Shown piece by piece: positions 62,301-64,000 of a stretch of 64,000 nt of DNA. The stretch comes from Owenia fusiformis (Eukaryota; Annelida; Polychaeta; Sabellida; Oweniidae). The stretch lies in NCBI GenBank assembly GCA_903813345.2, contig CAIIXF020000002.1, positions 3,016,001-3,080,000 on the forward strand, written 5' to 3'. The stretch's first letter is position 1. Each line of letters begins with the position of its first letter. The notes under the pieces were generated by a model. That model ran no database searches, had not been told where the DNA came from, and saw nothing but the letters and a program-made list of their open reading frames with translations. Both the position numbers and the translations under genes were made by a program.

Positions 62301-63684
62301 CCAGAGTGATACCATTGATGACGTTACATTGACTCGTGACCAGGACCCACTTCAAATTGATACAATGCGTCTCAGCGAGTCTACTCTACAGGGCTCAACT
62401 ACATTACATACTCCAAGAAGTGTGGACAGTTCAGTAGACTATACAATCCCTGTTGATAGTGAGTCTGAAACTGATACCGGAACAGCAACACCAACTAGAG
62501 ATGATATAAGCAATAGTGAATCAATCCCGAGTAATTTTTTCCCGATGGATGCAATTCCTGATGCTTACGATACAGACCGTTATGCAAGTAGCCAATCAGA
62601 TTCCACTAGCTGGGGTCCCGGTCTTCCAGGAAGCGTCACGAGTCTGCCGGAGGTTAGCAAAGCTTTTAAACCATCTCATGAGAGACAAAGGAGTTGTGAC
62701 GTCCCAGGGAATATACAATCTCTAATATCTGAATCACGGAGCTATCATGGGACTCCTCCGCCAATTCCACGACGTCTTTCGAAAACCTCCAACCCCAGTT
62801 CAGGCTCTGGGGGATTATATCAAGGCAGTACAGCTGTAAGCCCGACTCTGAAACGTTTGGCGTCAAAGGGCTCGATTCATCGAACAATATCAACAGTATC
62901 TTCAGGAAGTGAATTTTTCAGTGCAGCTGAGGACAGTTTAAGTGAAGTAGGATCACCCCAGCCTGTTGATTATGATTTTCCCGATAGCTTCCCTGTGAAC
63001 TATCCCAGGGTGCTTCATGTTTTAAAGGAACGAGAATCATCATCAGAACGGAACACCCCAGAGAGGGGGACAGGCAATGTTAAGGATCCTGAGACTGTTA
63101 TCTTCAATCGGCAACTTTCAAGACGTGATAGACGTGCCTCTGATAGTGCATCAACGGAATCGTTTGTCTCGGCACAATCCTCGTCTCAACTCTCTGGAGA
63201 TTCCAACTTGACGGAAGTACAATTAACTGAGCATGAGATGAACATGTTAGATTTACACGGTCAAATAAACAAACCAATCACAAAATCTCCACTTTTGATG
63301 GCGTGCTACAACAACCATGTGACCCAAATGAAGTGTGCTCATTGGTCAACGCAATCTCCTCTTCCCCAGTATATCTACCAACCAATGACTCCGGGTGATG
63401 ATGTTGACAATGATTCGTCAATGCCTGCGGAATTTTCCGTCCAATCACCAACCACTTCAAAAGCGCAGACGCATAATTGGGTACCAAAATTCATGCCGGT
63501 TAGAAATGGATTCTCGGCTGGTTTTATGGTGGAGAAGAAACGATTCCTTGACCCCCCAAGTCCCAGCAGGGTGCTTCATAGTCCTGTGAGTGACACTGAC
63601 CCCTGGGAGAACCCCCGGGCAAAGGGGCTCTTTGAGGGAGAGGACCAAATGGAAGGTTTGACATTTTTCTCAGAGAGTTTGTAG
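38073..63684 (+). CDS. BLTP1: BLTP1 (bridge-like lipid transfer protein 1), N-terminal third, 21 exons
   Basis: Very large protein also called KIAA1109, Tweek (fly) and LPD-3 (worm). The family forms a long hydrophobic groove anchored in the ER that moves lipids at membrane contacts. The coding exons are listed one by one below; all phases agree, giving 999 residues through the exon at 60897 and up to 665 more from the last one. The N-terminus has one membrane segment (about 35-53, [18 protein letters not shown]), then [13 protein letters not shown], the usual start of the lipid channel. Diagnostic blocks include [39 protein letters not shown]-like [29 protein letters not shown], and [11 protein letters not shown]. 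The full family length is about 5,000 residues, so most of the gene lies to the right. Introns host two antisense genes and LINE pieces. Several exons have tandem copies in the adjoining introns. Confidence 0.95.
38744..38887 (+). CDS. BLTP1: BLTP1 exon 2
   Basis: Acceptor TTTTTAG. Encodes [20 protein letters not shown] and ends DIGE-. Phases 1 and 1. Strong family match. Confidence 0.93.
38888..39579 (+). other. BLTP1: BLTP1 intron 2
   Basis: Mostly the 31-bp minisatellite described separately, which stops about 30 bp before the next acceptor. Confidence 0.8.
39174..39548. repeat. 31-bp minisatellite, about 12 copies, next to an acceptor
   Basis: Unit ATGACAAAGTGGGTGCAACA plus CTATTTTCAAA. 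Units are nearly identical and end at a CTTTTCAG acceptor used by BLTP1. Confidence 0.92.
39580..39646 (+). CDS. BLTP1: BLTP1 exon 3
   Basis: 67-bp exon encoding [20 protein letters not shown]. Acceptor TTCTTTTCAG, donor GTAAGA, phases 1 and 2. Confidence 0.92.
40003..40095 (+). CDS. BLTP1: BLTP1 exon 4
   Basis: Encodes [20 protein letters not shown] and an acidic tail. Donor GTAGGT, phase 2. Confidence 0.9.
40258..40390 (-). mobile_element. hAT-like MITE fragment, copy j
   Basis: Inverted fragment recognised by CTCAAAATGGTGAAAAACTG and GATTTTGG. It ends about 80 bp before BLTP1 exon 5. Confidence 0.55.
40470..40569 (+). CDS. BLTP1: BLTP1 exon 5
   Basis: Acceptor CTTTTCAG. Encodes a polyglutamine-like stretch (CAA repeats at 40497-40515) and then [16 protein letters not shown], matching the family's WRSLIPVIKV block. 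Ends in phase 0 at a GTACTG donor. Confidence 0.88.
40808..40878 (+). CDS. BLTP1: BLTP1 exon 6
   Basis: Encodes [19 protein letters not shown]. Donor GTAAGT, phase 2. Confidence 0.9.
41298..42542 (-). CDS. TRIM-type RING/B-box E3 ligase, intronless, nested in BLTP1 intron 6
   Basis: Single-exon frame of 414 residues; ATG at 42540-42542 chosen because the longer frame starts at GTG. Domains: RING finger (about 17-62; [25 protein letters not shown]), first B-box (about 100-145; [22 protein letters not shown]), second B-box (about 170-205; [17 protein letters not shown]), then a coiled coil (about 215-310). The C-terminal 100 residues show no NHL, SPRY or filamin domain, so it is a short TRIM. 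Expected role: RING-dependent ubiquitin ligase that self-associates through the coiled coil; substrate unknown. It lies opposite to its BLTP1 host between exons 6 and 7. Lack of introns suggests a retroposed origin, but no poly(A) remnant is visible. Confidence 0.9.
   Translation of the reverse strand: MATAKQKIDPLIDSVKCAICMEILDDPRSLPCMHSYCRKCIQSTMDKYQDKEFPCPICRDSCPIPDEGAAGLKVNCFASSVLDAVKDLSLSSSSSRVIMNCDICLQEDENVPAILKCIECNEKLCKGCGRTHKLLHSTKSHNVFQINGDTIQDTRAAMDMLSKRTLYCQVHTKEPLKYFCTKDQCLICQDCFALEHQGHPLNDIEQTAKANLKNLRSVIDIGKQRSAKYEDRIQRTHVQKNDFEKNIEECRSKLDADQKAVETKIKAHFKALNEKLTTMGNAAFKSKIGYLADLQFDKDAIDGTVKQLEALQEHGHAADIVYMIPEMNNKIKTWSSTPDFDPYPEAMIYVKPSQINDEEIILQVIMGSQDVAQQTQAPTGKAQLNPQLSHYQIIKQYQERLIALLNESTVRRDE
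43104..43223 (+). CDS. BLTP1: BLTP1 exon 7
   Basis: Encodes [20 protein letters not shown] and [12 protein letters not shown]. Acceptor TTTCTAG, donor GTGAGT, phases 2 and 2. Confidence 0.93.
43380..43800. repeat. TTGATTCAA-rich repeat block
   Basis: Overlapping units such as CTTGATTCAACATTGATATC and GAATCAAGCCTGAAAATCAA, forming many local inverted repeats. No exact period. Lies in BLTP1 intron 7. Confidence 0.8.
44318..44397 (+). CDS. BLTP1: BLTP1 exon 8
   Basis: Acceptor ACTTTCAG, donor GTATAT. Encodes [18 protein letters not shown] and YYMDEAG; phases 2 and 1. Positions 44328-44423 are repeated at 44424-44519. Confidence 0.9.
44424..44519 (+). repeat. BLTP1: In-frame 96-bp duplication of BLTP1 exon 8 with its donor
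   Basis: Copy of 44328-44423, beginning inside exon 8 (TACATGGGAGAGGG) and covering the donor (GCAGGTATAT) and about 26 bp of intron. It lacks the acceptor. The path from exon 8 through the intron piece into the copy is open, so use of the second donor would lengthen the protein by 32 residues without a frame change. Confidence 0.85.
44678..44815. repeat. Inverted repeat, 40-bp arms
   Basis: GTTATTGAATGATTTGAAGT at the left and its complement at 44796-44815, with further pairing inward (GTGCAATACAGGATATATTC). Possible fold-back MITE; a weaker outer pair (CAATCTGTATTGCTACTGAG) extends it to about 44550. Confidence 0.8.
45195..45336 (+). CDS. BLTP1: BLTP1 exon 9
   Basis: Encodes [15 protein letters not shown] and [18 protein letters not shown]. 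Acceptor ATTCCAG, donor GTAAGT, phases 1 and 2. Confidence 0.92.
45352..45540 (+). mobile_element. Mariner-like 5' end fragment
   Basis: TA followed by CAAGGGCTGATCAAAAAGTT, resembling the terminus of the element at 8919. No matching right end nearby; the extent is approximate. Confidence 0.45.
45840..45925. repeat. BLTP1: Tandem acceptor repeats in front of BLTP1 exon 10
   Basis: Three units of about 32 bp, each GAATGTGTTTA...TTTCAGAGA, end in a usable acceptor (about 45862, 45894, 45925). Using either of the first two gives an in-frame stop (TGA or TAG) within a few codons; only the last opens exon 10. Confidence 0.8.
45926..46082 (+). CDS. BLTP1: BLTP1 exon 10
   Basis: Encodes [15 protein letters not shown] and [20 protein letters not shown]. 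Donor GTAGGA, phases 2 and 0. Confidence 0.92.
46150..46437. repeat. Partial copy of the exon 11 start plus a 124-bp inverted repeat
   Basis: ACGTTTCAGAAAACGCAAGC at about 46158 resembles the acceptor and first codons of exon 11 (ACATTTCAGGAAACACAGGC). Between them an inverted repeat spans 46226-46349 (GGATTAACCTACTATTTTAT with its complement). The partial copy has no donor and soon hits a stop. Confidence 0.7.
46438..46608 (+). CDS. BLTP1: BLTP1 exon 11
   Basis: Encodes [20 protein letters not shown] and [15 protein letters not shown]. Length 171, phase 0 at both ends. Confidence 0.92.
46786..48083 (+). repeat. BLTP1: Eleven extra copies of BLTP1 exon 12 with acceptor, 118-bp period
   Basis: Copies start at 46786, 46904, 47022, 47140, 47258, 47376, 47494, 47612, 47730, 47848 and 47966, followed by the live copy at 48084. 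Each has an ATTTATAG acceptor and about 98 bp of the exon ([20 protein letters not shown]...), then joins the next copy with no donor; reading through gives TGA at the start of the next unit. Inside the exon part the only differences are TTC/TTT, GCC/GCT, TGC/TGT and CAC/CAT, all synonymous. Confidence 0.95.
48084..48201 (+). CDS. BLTP1: BLTP1 exon 12 (last copy of the array)
   Basis: Only this copy continues into HKTFIQ and reaches a donor (GTAATA). It aligns with the family's block ending YKATYHFIFAQKNFFTDL. Phases 0 and 1. The exon length, 118 bp, equals the array period. Confidence 0.88.
48390..48617 (+). repeat. BLTP1: Two upstream partial copies of BLTP1 exon 13
   Basis: Units 115 bp apart share ACGAGACAAGATCT...TTTTATCCCATA and TGGCATGTAAGC. 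The second (exon-like start 48503, after TGTTTCAG) has a complete acceptor and, unlike the live exon, a GTAAGC donor after the codons for TWH. Its inclusion would shift the frame, so it would act as a poison exon. Confidence 0.75.
48618..48773 (+). CDS. BLTP1: BLTP1 exon 13
   Basis: Encodes [20 protein letters not shown] and [15 protein letters not shown], matching the family's LIQDWSS and WIDC blocks. Donor GTAAGT, phases 1 and 1. Confidence 0.9.
48964..49061 (+). CDS. BLTP1: BLTP1 exon 14
   Basis: Encodes [20 protein letters not shown]. Acceptor TTTTTTCAG, donor GTAAGT, phases 1 and 0. Confidence 0.92.
49240..50895 (-). mobile_element. 5'-truncated LINE in BLTP1 intron 14
   Basis: Reads on the minus strand: partial reverse transcriptase (to stop at 49472), about 220 bp of 3' UTR with AATAAA, and a poly(A) tail seen as the T run at 49239-49257. 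The 5' end is lost near 50886. A poly(A) tail and the cysteine-rich C-terminus suggest the Jockey/CR1 side of non-LTR elements. No sure target duplication. Confidence 0.85.
49472..50886 (-). pseudogene. Reverse transcriptase fragment (non-LTR)
   Basis: The frame is open from about 50886, so the short frame starting at the GTG of VPQGS is not the true start. Visible RT motifs: [34 protein letters not shown] and the catalytic YADD. After the thumb region comes the C-terminal cysteine motif [17 protein letters not shown]. The endonuclease and the first RT blocks are missing, so it cannot be active by itself. Confidence 0.88.
51089..51264 (+). CDS. BLTP1: BLTP1 exon 15
   Basis: Encodes [20 protein letters not shown] and KWRRFTER. 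Acceptor TTTTGCAG, donor GTAAGA, phases 0 and 2. Confidence 0.9.
51418..51730 (+). CDS. BLTP1: BLTP1 exon 16
   Basis: Encodes [20 protein letters not shown] and the linker ending [18 protein letters not shown]. Acceptor TTTCTAG, phases 2 and 0. Confidence 0.92.
52200..52394 (+). CDS. BLTP1: BLTP1 exon 17
   Basis: Encodes [16 protein letters not shown], a serine/threonine-rich stretch and [19 protein letters not shown]. Phase 0 at both ends. Confidence 0.92.
52540..52841 (-). repeat. Three degenerate copies of the last sulfotransferase exon
   Basis: Tandem copies, period about 110-120 bp, downstream of the live exon 52842-52951. Each keeps most of the codons for [18 protein letters not shown] and the stop, but has a 2-base loss near the start (ATGACTAGCC against ATGACAGTAGCC) that breaks the frame. 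The middle copy differs from the live exon almost only at synonymous sites. Confidence 0.85.
52842..52951 (-). CDS. Sulfotransferase exon 7 (terminal)
   Basis: Encodes [20 protein letters not shown] and ends KFQYE-stop (TAA 52842-52844). Acceptor ATTTCAG. Confidence 0.9.
52842..56890 (-). CDS. Cytosolic sulfotransferase (SULT family), 7 exons, antisense in BLTP1 intron 17
   Basis: Exons, in transcription order: 56890-56734, 56169-56059, 55747-55596, 55329-55191, 54807-54707, 54033-53841, 52951-52842. Phases agree throughout and give 320 residues, normal for a PAPS-dependent sulfotransferase. Motifs: the 5'-phosphosulfate loop reads SSYMRSGTHW, where the usual PKSGT has become MRSGT (Lys to Arg); the catalytic His is in [10 protein letters not shown]; the 3'-phosphate motif is [13 protein letters not shown]; the dimer/PAPS tail motif is [11 protein letters not shown], with Asp where Gly is usual. 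It should transfer sulfate to a small hydroxyl- or amine-bearing compound in the cytosol; the altered loop may lower activity. A MITE (about 55788-55966), a tRNA-derived SINE and minisatellites fill its introns. Confidence 0.9.
53841..54033 (-). CDS. Sulfotransferase exon 6
   Basis: Encodes [19 protein letters not shown] and MKANPATG; ends HMRKG. Acceptor ATTCCAG, donor GTATGT, phases 0 and 1. Confidence 0.9.
54140..54300 (+). mobile_element. tRNA-derived SINE
   Basis: Head resembles a tRNA: A-box-like TGGCTCATTGGCAGAGTTAA and a perfect T-arm, CCGGGTTCAATTCCCGG, at about 54184-54200. The anticodon stem does not pair, so it is not a working tRNA gene. The body runs on to about 54300. Confidence 0.65.
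54380..54680. repeat. 52-bp minisatellite, about 6 copies
   Basis: Unit ACCAATGATGTAATGCTCAC followed by CAAATATGGCGGCAACCAAG and ATACAATACAAT. Near-identical copies in a sulfotransferase intron. Confidence 0.9.
54707..54807 (-). CDS. Sulfotransferase exon 5
   Basis: Encodes [18 protein letters not shown] and [11 protein letters not shown]. Acceptor CTTTTTAG, donor GTATAC, phases 1 and 0. Confidence 0.9.
55191..55329 (-). CDS. Sulfotransferase exon 4
   Basis: Encodes [18 protein letters not shown], the 3'-phosphate binding motif. Acceptor TGTTTCAG, donor GTAGGT. Confidence 0.9.
55596..55747 (-). CDS. Sulfotransferase exon 3
   Basis: Encodes [20 protein letters not shown] with the catalytic His region. 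Acceptor ACTCCAG, donor GTACAT, phases 1 and 0. Confidence 0.85.
55788..55966. mobile_element. Small MITE with CAATGCAGGAGTTTCA ends
   Basis: CAATGCAGGAGTTTCA at the left pairs with TGAAACTCCTGCATTG at the right; about 180 bp in a sulfotransferase intron. Confidence 0.65.
56059..56169 (-). CDS. Sulfotransferase exon 2
   Basis: Completes the loop ([14 protein letters not shown]) and ends [10 protein letters not shown]. Acceptor ATCTATAG, donor GTAGGA. Confidence 0.88.
56180..56490. repeat. 72-bp minisatellite made of a palindromic unit, 4 copies
   Basis: Unit TTTCAAAGGGCAATATTGTA through TTGCCCACTGAAATGAGATT. AATCTCATTTCA and its complement bracket the array, so it appears to be an amplified hairpin. 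The 93-codon frame is a by-product of the period. Confidence 0.88.
56515..56605 (+). mobile_element. hAT-like MITE remnant, copy k
   Basis: Only the CCCCCC-rich 3' part (TTGTCAAATGTGACCCCCC, then CCTTGGCAATAGC) remains. Confidence 0.4.
56734..56890 (-). CDS. Sulfotransferase exon 1
   Basis: ATG 56888-56890. Ends inside the PAPS loop (YMRSG), donor GTTTGT, phase 1. Confidence 0.85.
57352..57482. repeat. Inverted repeat, about 55-bp arms
   Basis: GATTTGATATGGGGAATATC and GATATCAATATTTCC at the left pair with GGAAATATCAATATCATCC and CCCCATATCAAATCC at the right, around a short ACACAGTGACC centre. Confidence 0.8.
57655..58135. repeat. 21-bp minisatellite ending at the BLTP1 exon 18 acceptor
   Basis: About 22 units of ACACATTGTTGTATTATGTTT. 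The final unit becomes TGTATTATGTTTGCAG, which is the acceptor itself, and exon 18 opens with CATTG, like the repeat. Frames on both strands are by-products of the 21-bp period. Confidence 0.92.
58136..58273 (+). CDS. BLTP1: BLTP1 exon 18
   Basis: Encodes [20 protein letters not shown] and [14 protein letters not shown]; matches the family's ECPTAFLERLCFE block. Phase 0 at both ends, donor GTAACA. Confidence 0.92.
59016..59672 (+). CDS. LINE ORF1-like coiled-coil protein
   Basis: 218 residues: an N-terminal coiled coil (about 10-90; [20 protein letters not shown]), then an alpha/beta region ([41 protein letters not shown]) like the RNA-binding half of retrotransposon ORF1 proteins that ends in a LRxAK-type helix. 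Likely an RNA-binding chaperone in its parent element. The end [14 protein letters not shown] lies inside the 101-bp repeat. It could still be translated. Confidence 0.6.
   Translation: MDANTSASIMTLGSSIQTLQGQMTRILDHNSGLIKQMEQQRNELVSYFDTKIEQQRNVMLQHVNTVCEKIKDLQDRVDVLENSMCKHADKSSNETEPIIVIKNLPETSAKDDSDMVSDVFSEIVCDDPIRVSPNEVKRLPKRNANAGIVLVTLKSDKDKSRILRSKIKLKQSKEYSNVYIETKKTREQLETEYVLRNMHKIYKHGPLHYNLNQGAGVT
59594..59897 (+). repeat. 101-bp tandem triplication at the end of ORF1
   Basis: Copies begin at 59594, 59696 and 59797 (GTTTTAAGGAATATGCACAA). They repeat the last 26 codons and the stop, so copies two and three are untranslated. Confidence 0.9.
60399..60575 (+). CDS. BLTP1: BLTP1 exon 19
   Basis: Encodes [20 protein letters not shown] and [20 protein letters not shown]. 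Acceptor CATTTCAG, donor GTATGT, phase 0. Confidence 0.95.
60897..61142 (+). CDS. BLTP1: BLTP1 exon 20
   Basis: Encodes [19 protein letters not shown] and [20 protein letters not shown]. Acceptor TATTTTAG, donor GTGCTT, phase 0. Confidence 0.94.
61185..61356 (-). mobile_element. hAT-like MITE, copy l
   Basis: Inverted copy with ends CAGGCCTGTAGCCAG and TTGCTACGGGCCTG. Flanks AAGGAACA and GAGGAAGA agree at 6 of 8 bases, an eroded 8-bp duplication. Lies 42 bp after BLTP1 exon 20. Confidence 0.75.
61687..63684 (+). CDS. BLTP1: BLTP1 exon 21 (large, Ser/Thr-rich; 3' boundary uncertain)
   Basis: Acceptor TGGTTTCAG. Opens [16 protein letters not shown], continues through [12 protein letters not shown] and the conserved [11 protein letters not shown], then a long low-complexity serine/threonine-rich loop with a recognisable [11 protein letters not shown] element, and ends with a more conserved part ([19 protein letters not shown]). 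The frame closes at TAG 63682-63684. The vertebrate protein goes on for thousands of residues, so either the exon splices at a weak GTTTGA donor after 63655 (phase 1) or a short form ends here; AATAAA follows at about 63912. Confidence 0.85.
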   Translation: MFPIRLSTCNLHGRNNKAGITALIQHVTLRQFIMAPCVNNPNNSLSDLWLEAGGVAIGPITVDAAMALTHPDYRTAQDEFLKIHDKKTHRLWFLWAPDYSVMTPSTTGKCGCLGGCKFFGNNRTGQNFFSRSKLDKSGCLNSATFQLLLDGPDLGYGQSILHKGKLIFDINSSSFPGTPIKYAYVTSPTSPTTPMTNITLMDVTPQSDTIDDVTLTRDQDPLQIDTMRLSESTLQGSTTLHTPRSVDSSVDYTIPVDSESETDTGTATPTRDDISNSESIPSNFFPMDAIPDAYDTDRYASSQSDSTSWGPGLPGSVTSLPEVSKAFKPSHERQRSCDVPGNIQSLISESRSYHGTPPPIPRRLSKTSNPSSGSGGLYQGSTAVSPTLKRLASKGSIHRTISTVSSGSEFFSAAEDSLSEVGSPQPVDYDFPDSFPVNYPRVLHVLKERESSSERNTPERGTGNVKDPETVIFNRQLSRRDRRASDSASTESFVSAQSSSQLSGDSNLTEVQLTEHEMNMLDLHGQINKPITKSPLLMACYNNHVTQMKCAHWSTQSPLPQYIYQPMTPGDDVDNDSSMPAEFSVQSPTTSKAQTHNWVPKFMPVRNGFSAGFMVEKKRFLDPPSPSRVLHSPVSDTDPWENPRAKGLFEGEDQMEGLTFFSESL

Positions 63685-64000
63685 ATTGTTTTCTTCTTTT
63701 TTCTCATTATTTAGACTATAGTGTGATTTGTTGTCTTTTTCTGCGATTAAACAATGATGGATTTACATGCATTTTTATCAAAATGTGATTTCAAAATGAT
63801 TAAAAACTTTAATTTAATTCATTATAATGAATGTTTTAAGTTATAGAATTTGTTAATAGTAAGTAGCATCTTCAAGTTCCAATCTTTATGAGATGTTATA
63901 AACAATGATATTAATAAACTGATTTCATAATAATGATATTTTATTGAATCCTGATTTCATTGCAATAATATTTTATTACATTTTGTTACATTTATTTGCA
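63685..64000. other. Right edge of the window
   Basis: AT-rich, with AATAAA near 63912. Either a 3' UTR of a short BLTP1 form or the start of the next BLTP1 intron. Confidence 0.4.

Overview
This is an AT-rich, repeat-dense piece of animal nuclear genome. Genes are split by GT-AG introns with poor coding density, and include animal-type families (BLTP1, BTB-BACK, TRIM, cytosolic sulfotransferase, PAN/apple). Mariner and hAT-like elements and poly(A)-tailed non-LTR retrotransposons fill much of the rest. An invertebrate, perhaps a non-vertebrate deuterostome such as a hemichordate, fits best; that placement is inference, not proof.

Layout. 1-1.85 kb: no convincing gene, one 79-bp tandem duplication. 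1854-4082 (+): two-exon type II membrane glycosyltransferase-like gene. 4.9-7.7 kb (-): small secreted coiled-coil/PAN gene whose PAN exon is duplicated, surrounded by a MITE and an 840-bp fold-back element. 7.7-15.2 kb: transposon graveyard (decayed mariner, second fold-back, hAT-like MITEs). 15189-16451 (-): BTB-BACK exon of the BTBD17 type. Upstream of it on the same strand lies a heptad-repeat exon (20971-21925) broken by a small frameshift, plus other candidate first exons (29.5, 34.1 and 36.6 kb). 22-38 kb otherwise holds minisatellites and MITEs.

38073-63684 (+) is the N-terminal third of BLTP1 (KIAA1109/Tweek/LPD-3), the bridge-like lipid transfer protein. I resolved 21 coding exons with consistent phases; they give about 1,660 residues, and the gene probably continues past the window. 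Nested in its introns, on the opposite strand, are an intronless TRIM gene (41298-42542), a 5'-truncated LINE reverse transcriptase (49472-50886) and a seven-exon sulfotransferase (52842-56890). A LINE ORF1 without ORF2 lies on the + strand (about 58.8-60.35 kb).

The most unusual signal is in BLTP1. Several introns carry tandem arrays made from the gene's own exon/splice-site sequence: 12 copies of a 118-bp acceptor-plus-exon unit (46786-48201), three copies at the next exon, an in-frame 96-bp exon-with-donor duplication (44328-44519), three tandem acceptors (45862-45926) and minisatellites running up to two other acceptors. The last exon of the nested sulfotransferase is also tandemly copied. 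In the 12-copy array every variable base inside the exon part is a synonymous third-position change, so either conversion with the live exon or selection on the copies is possible.
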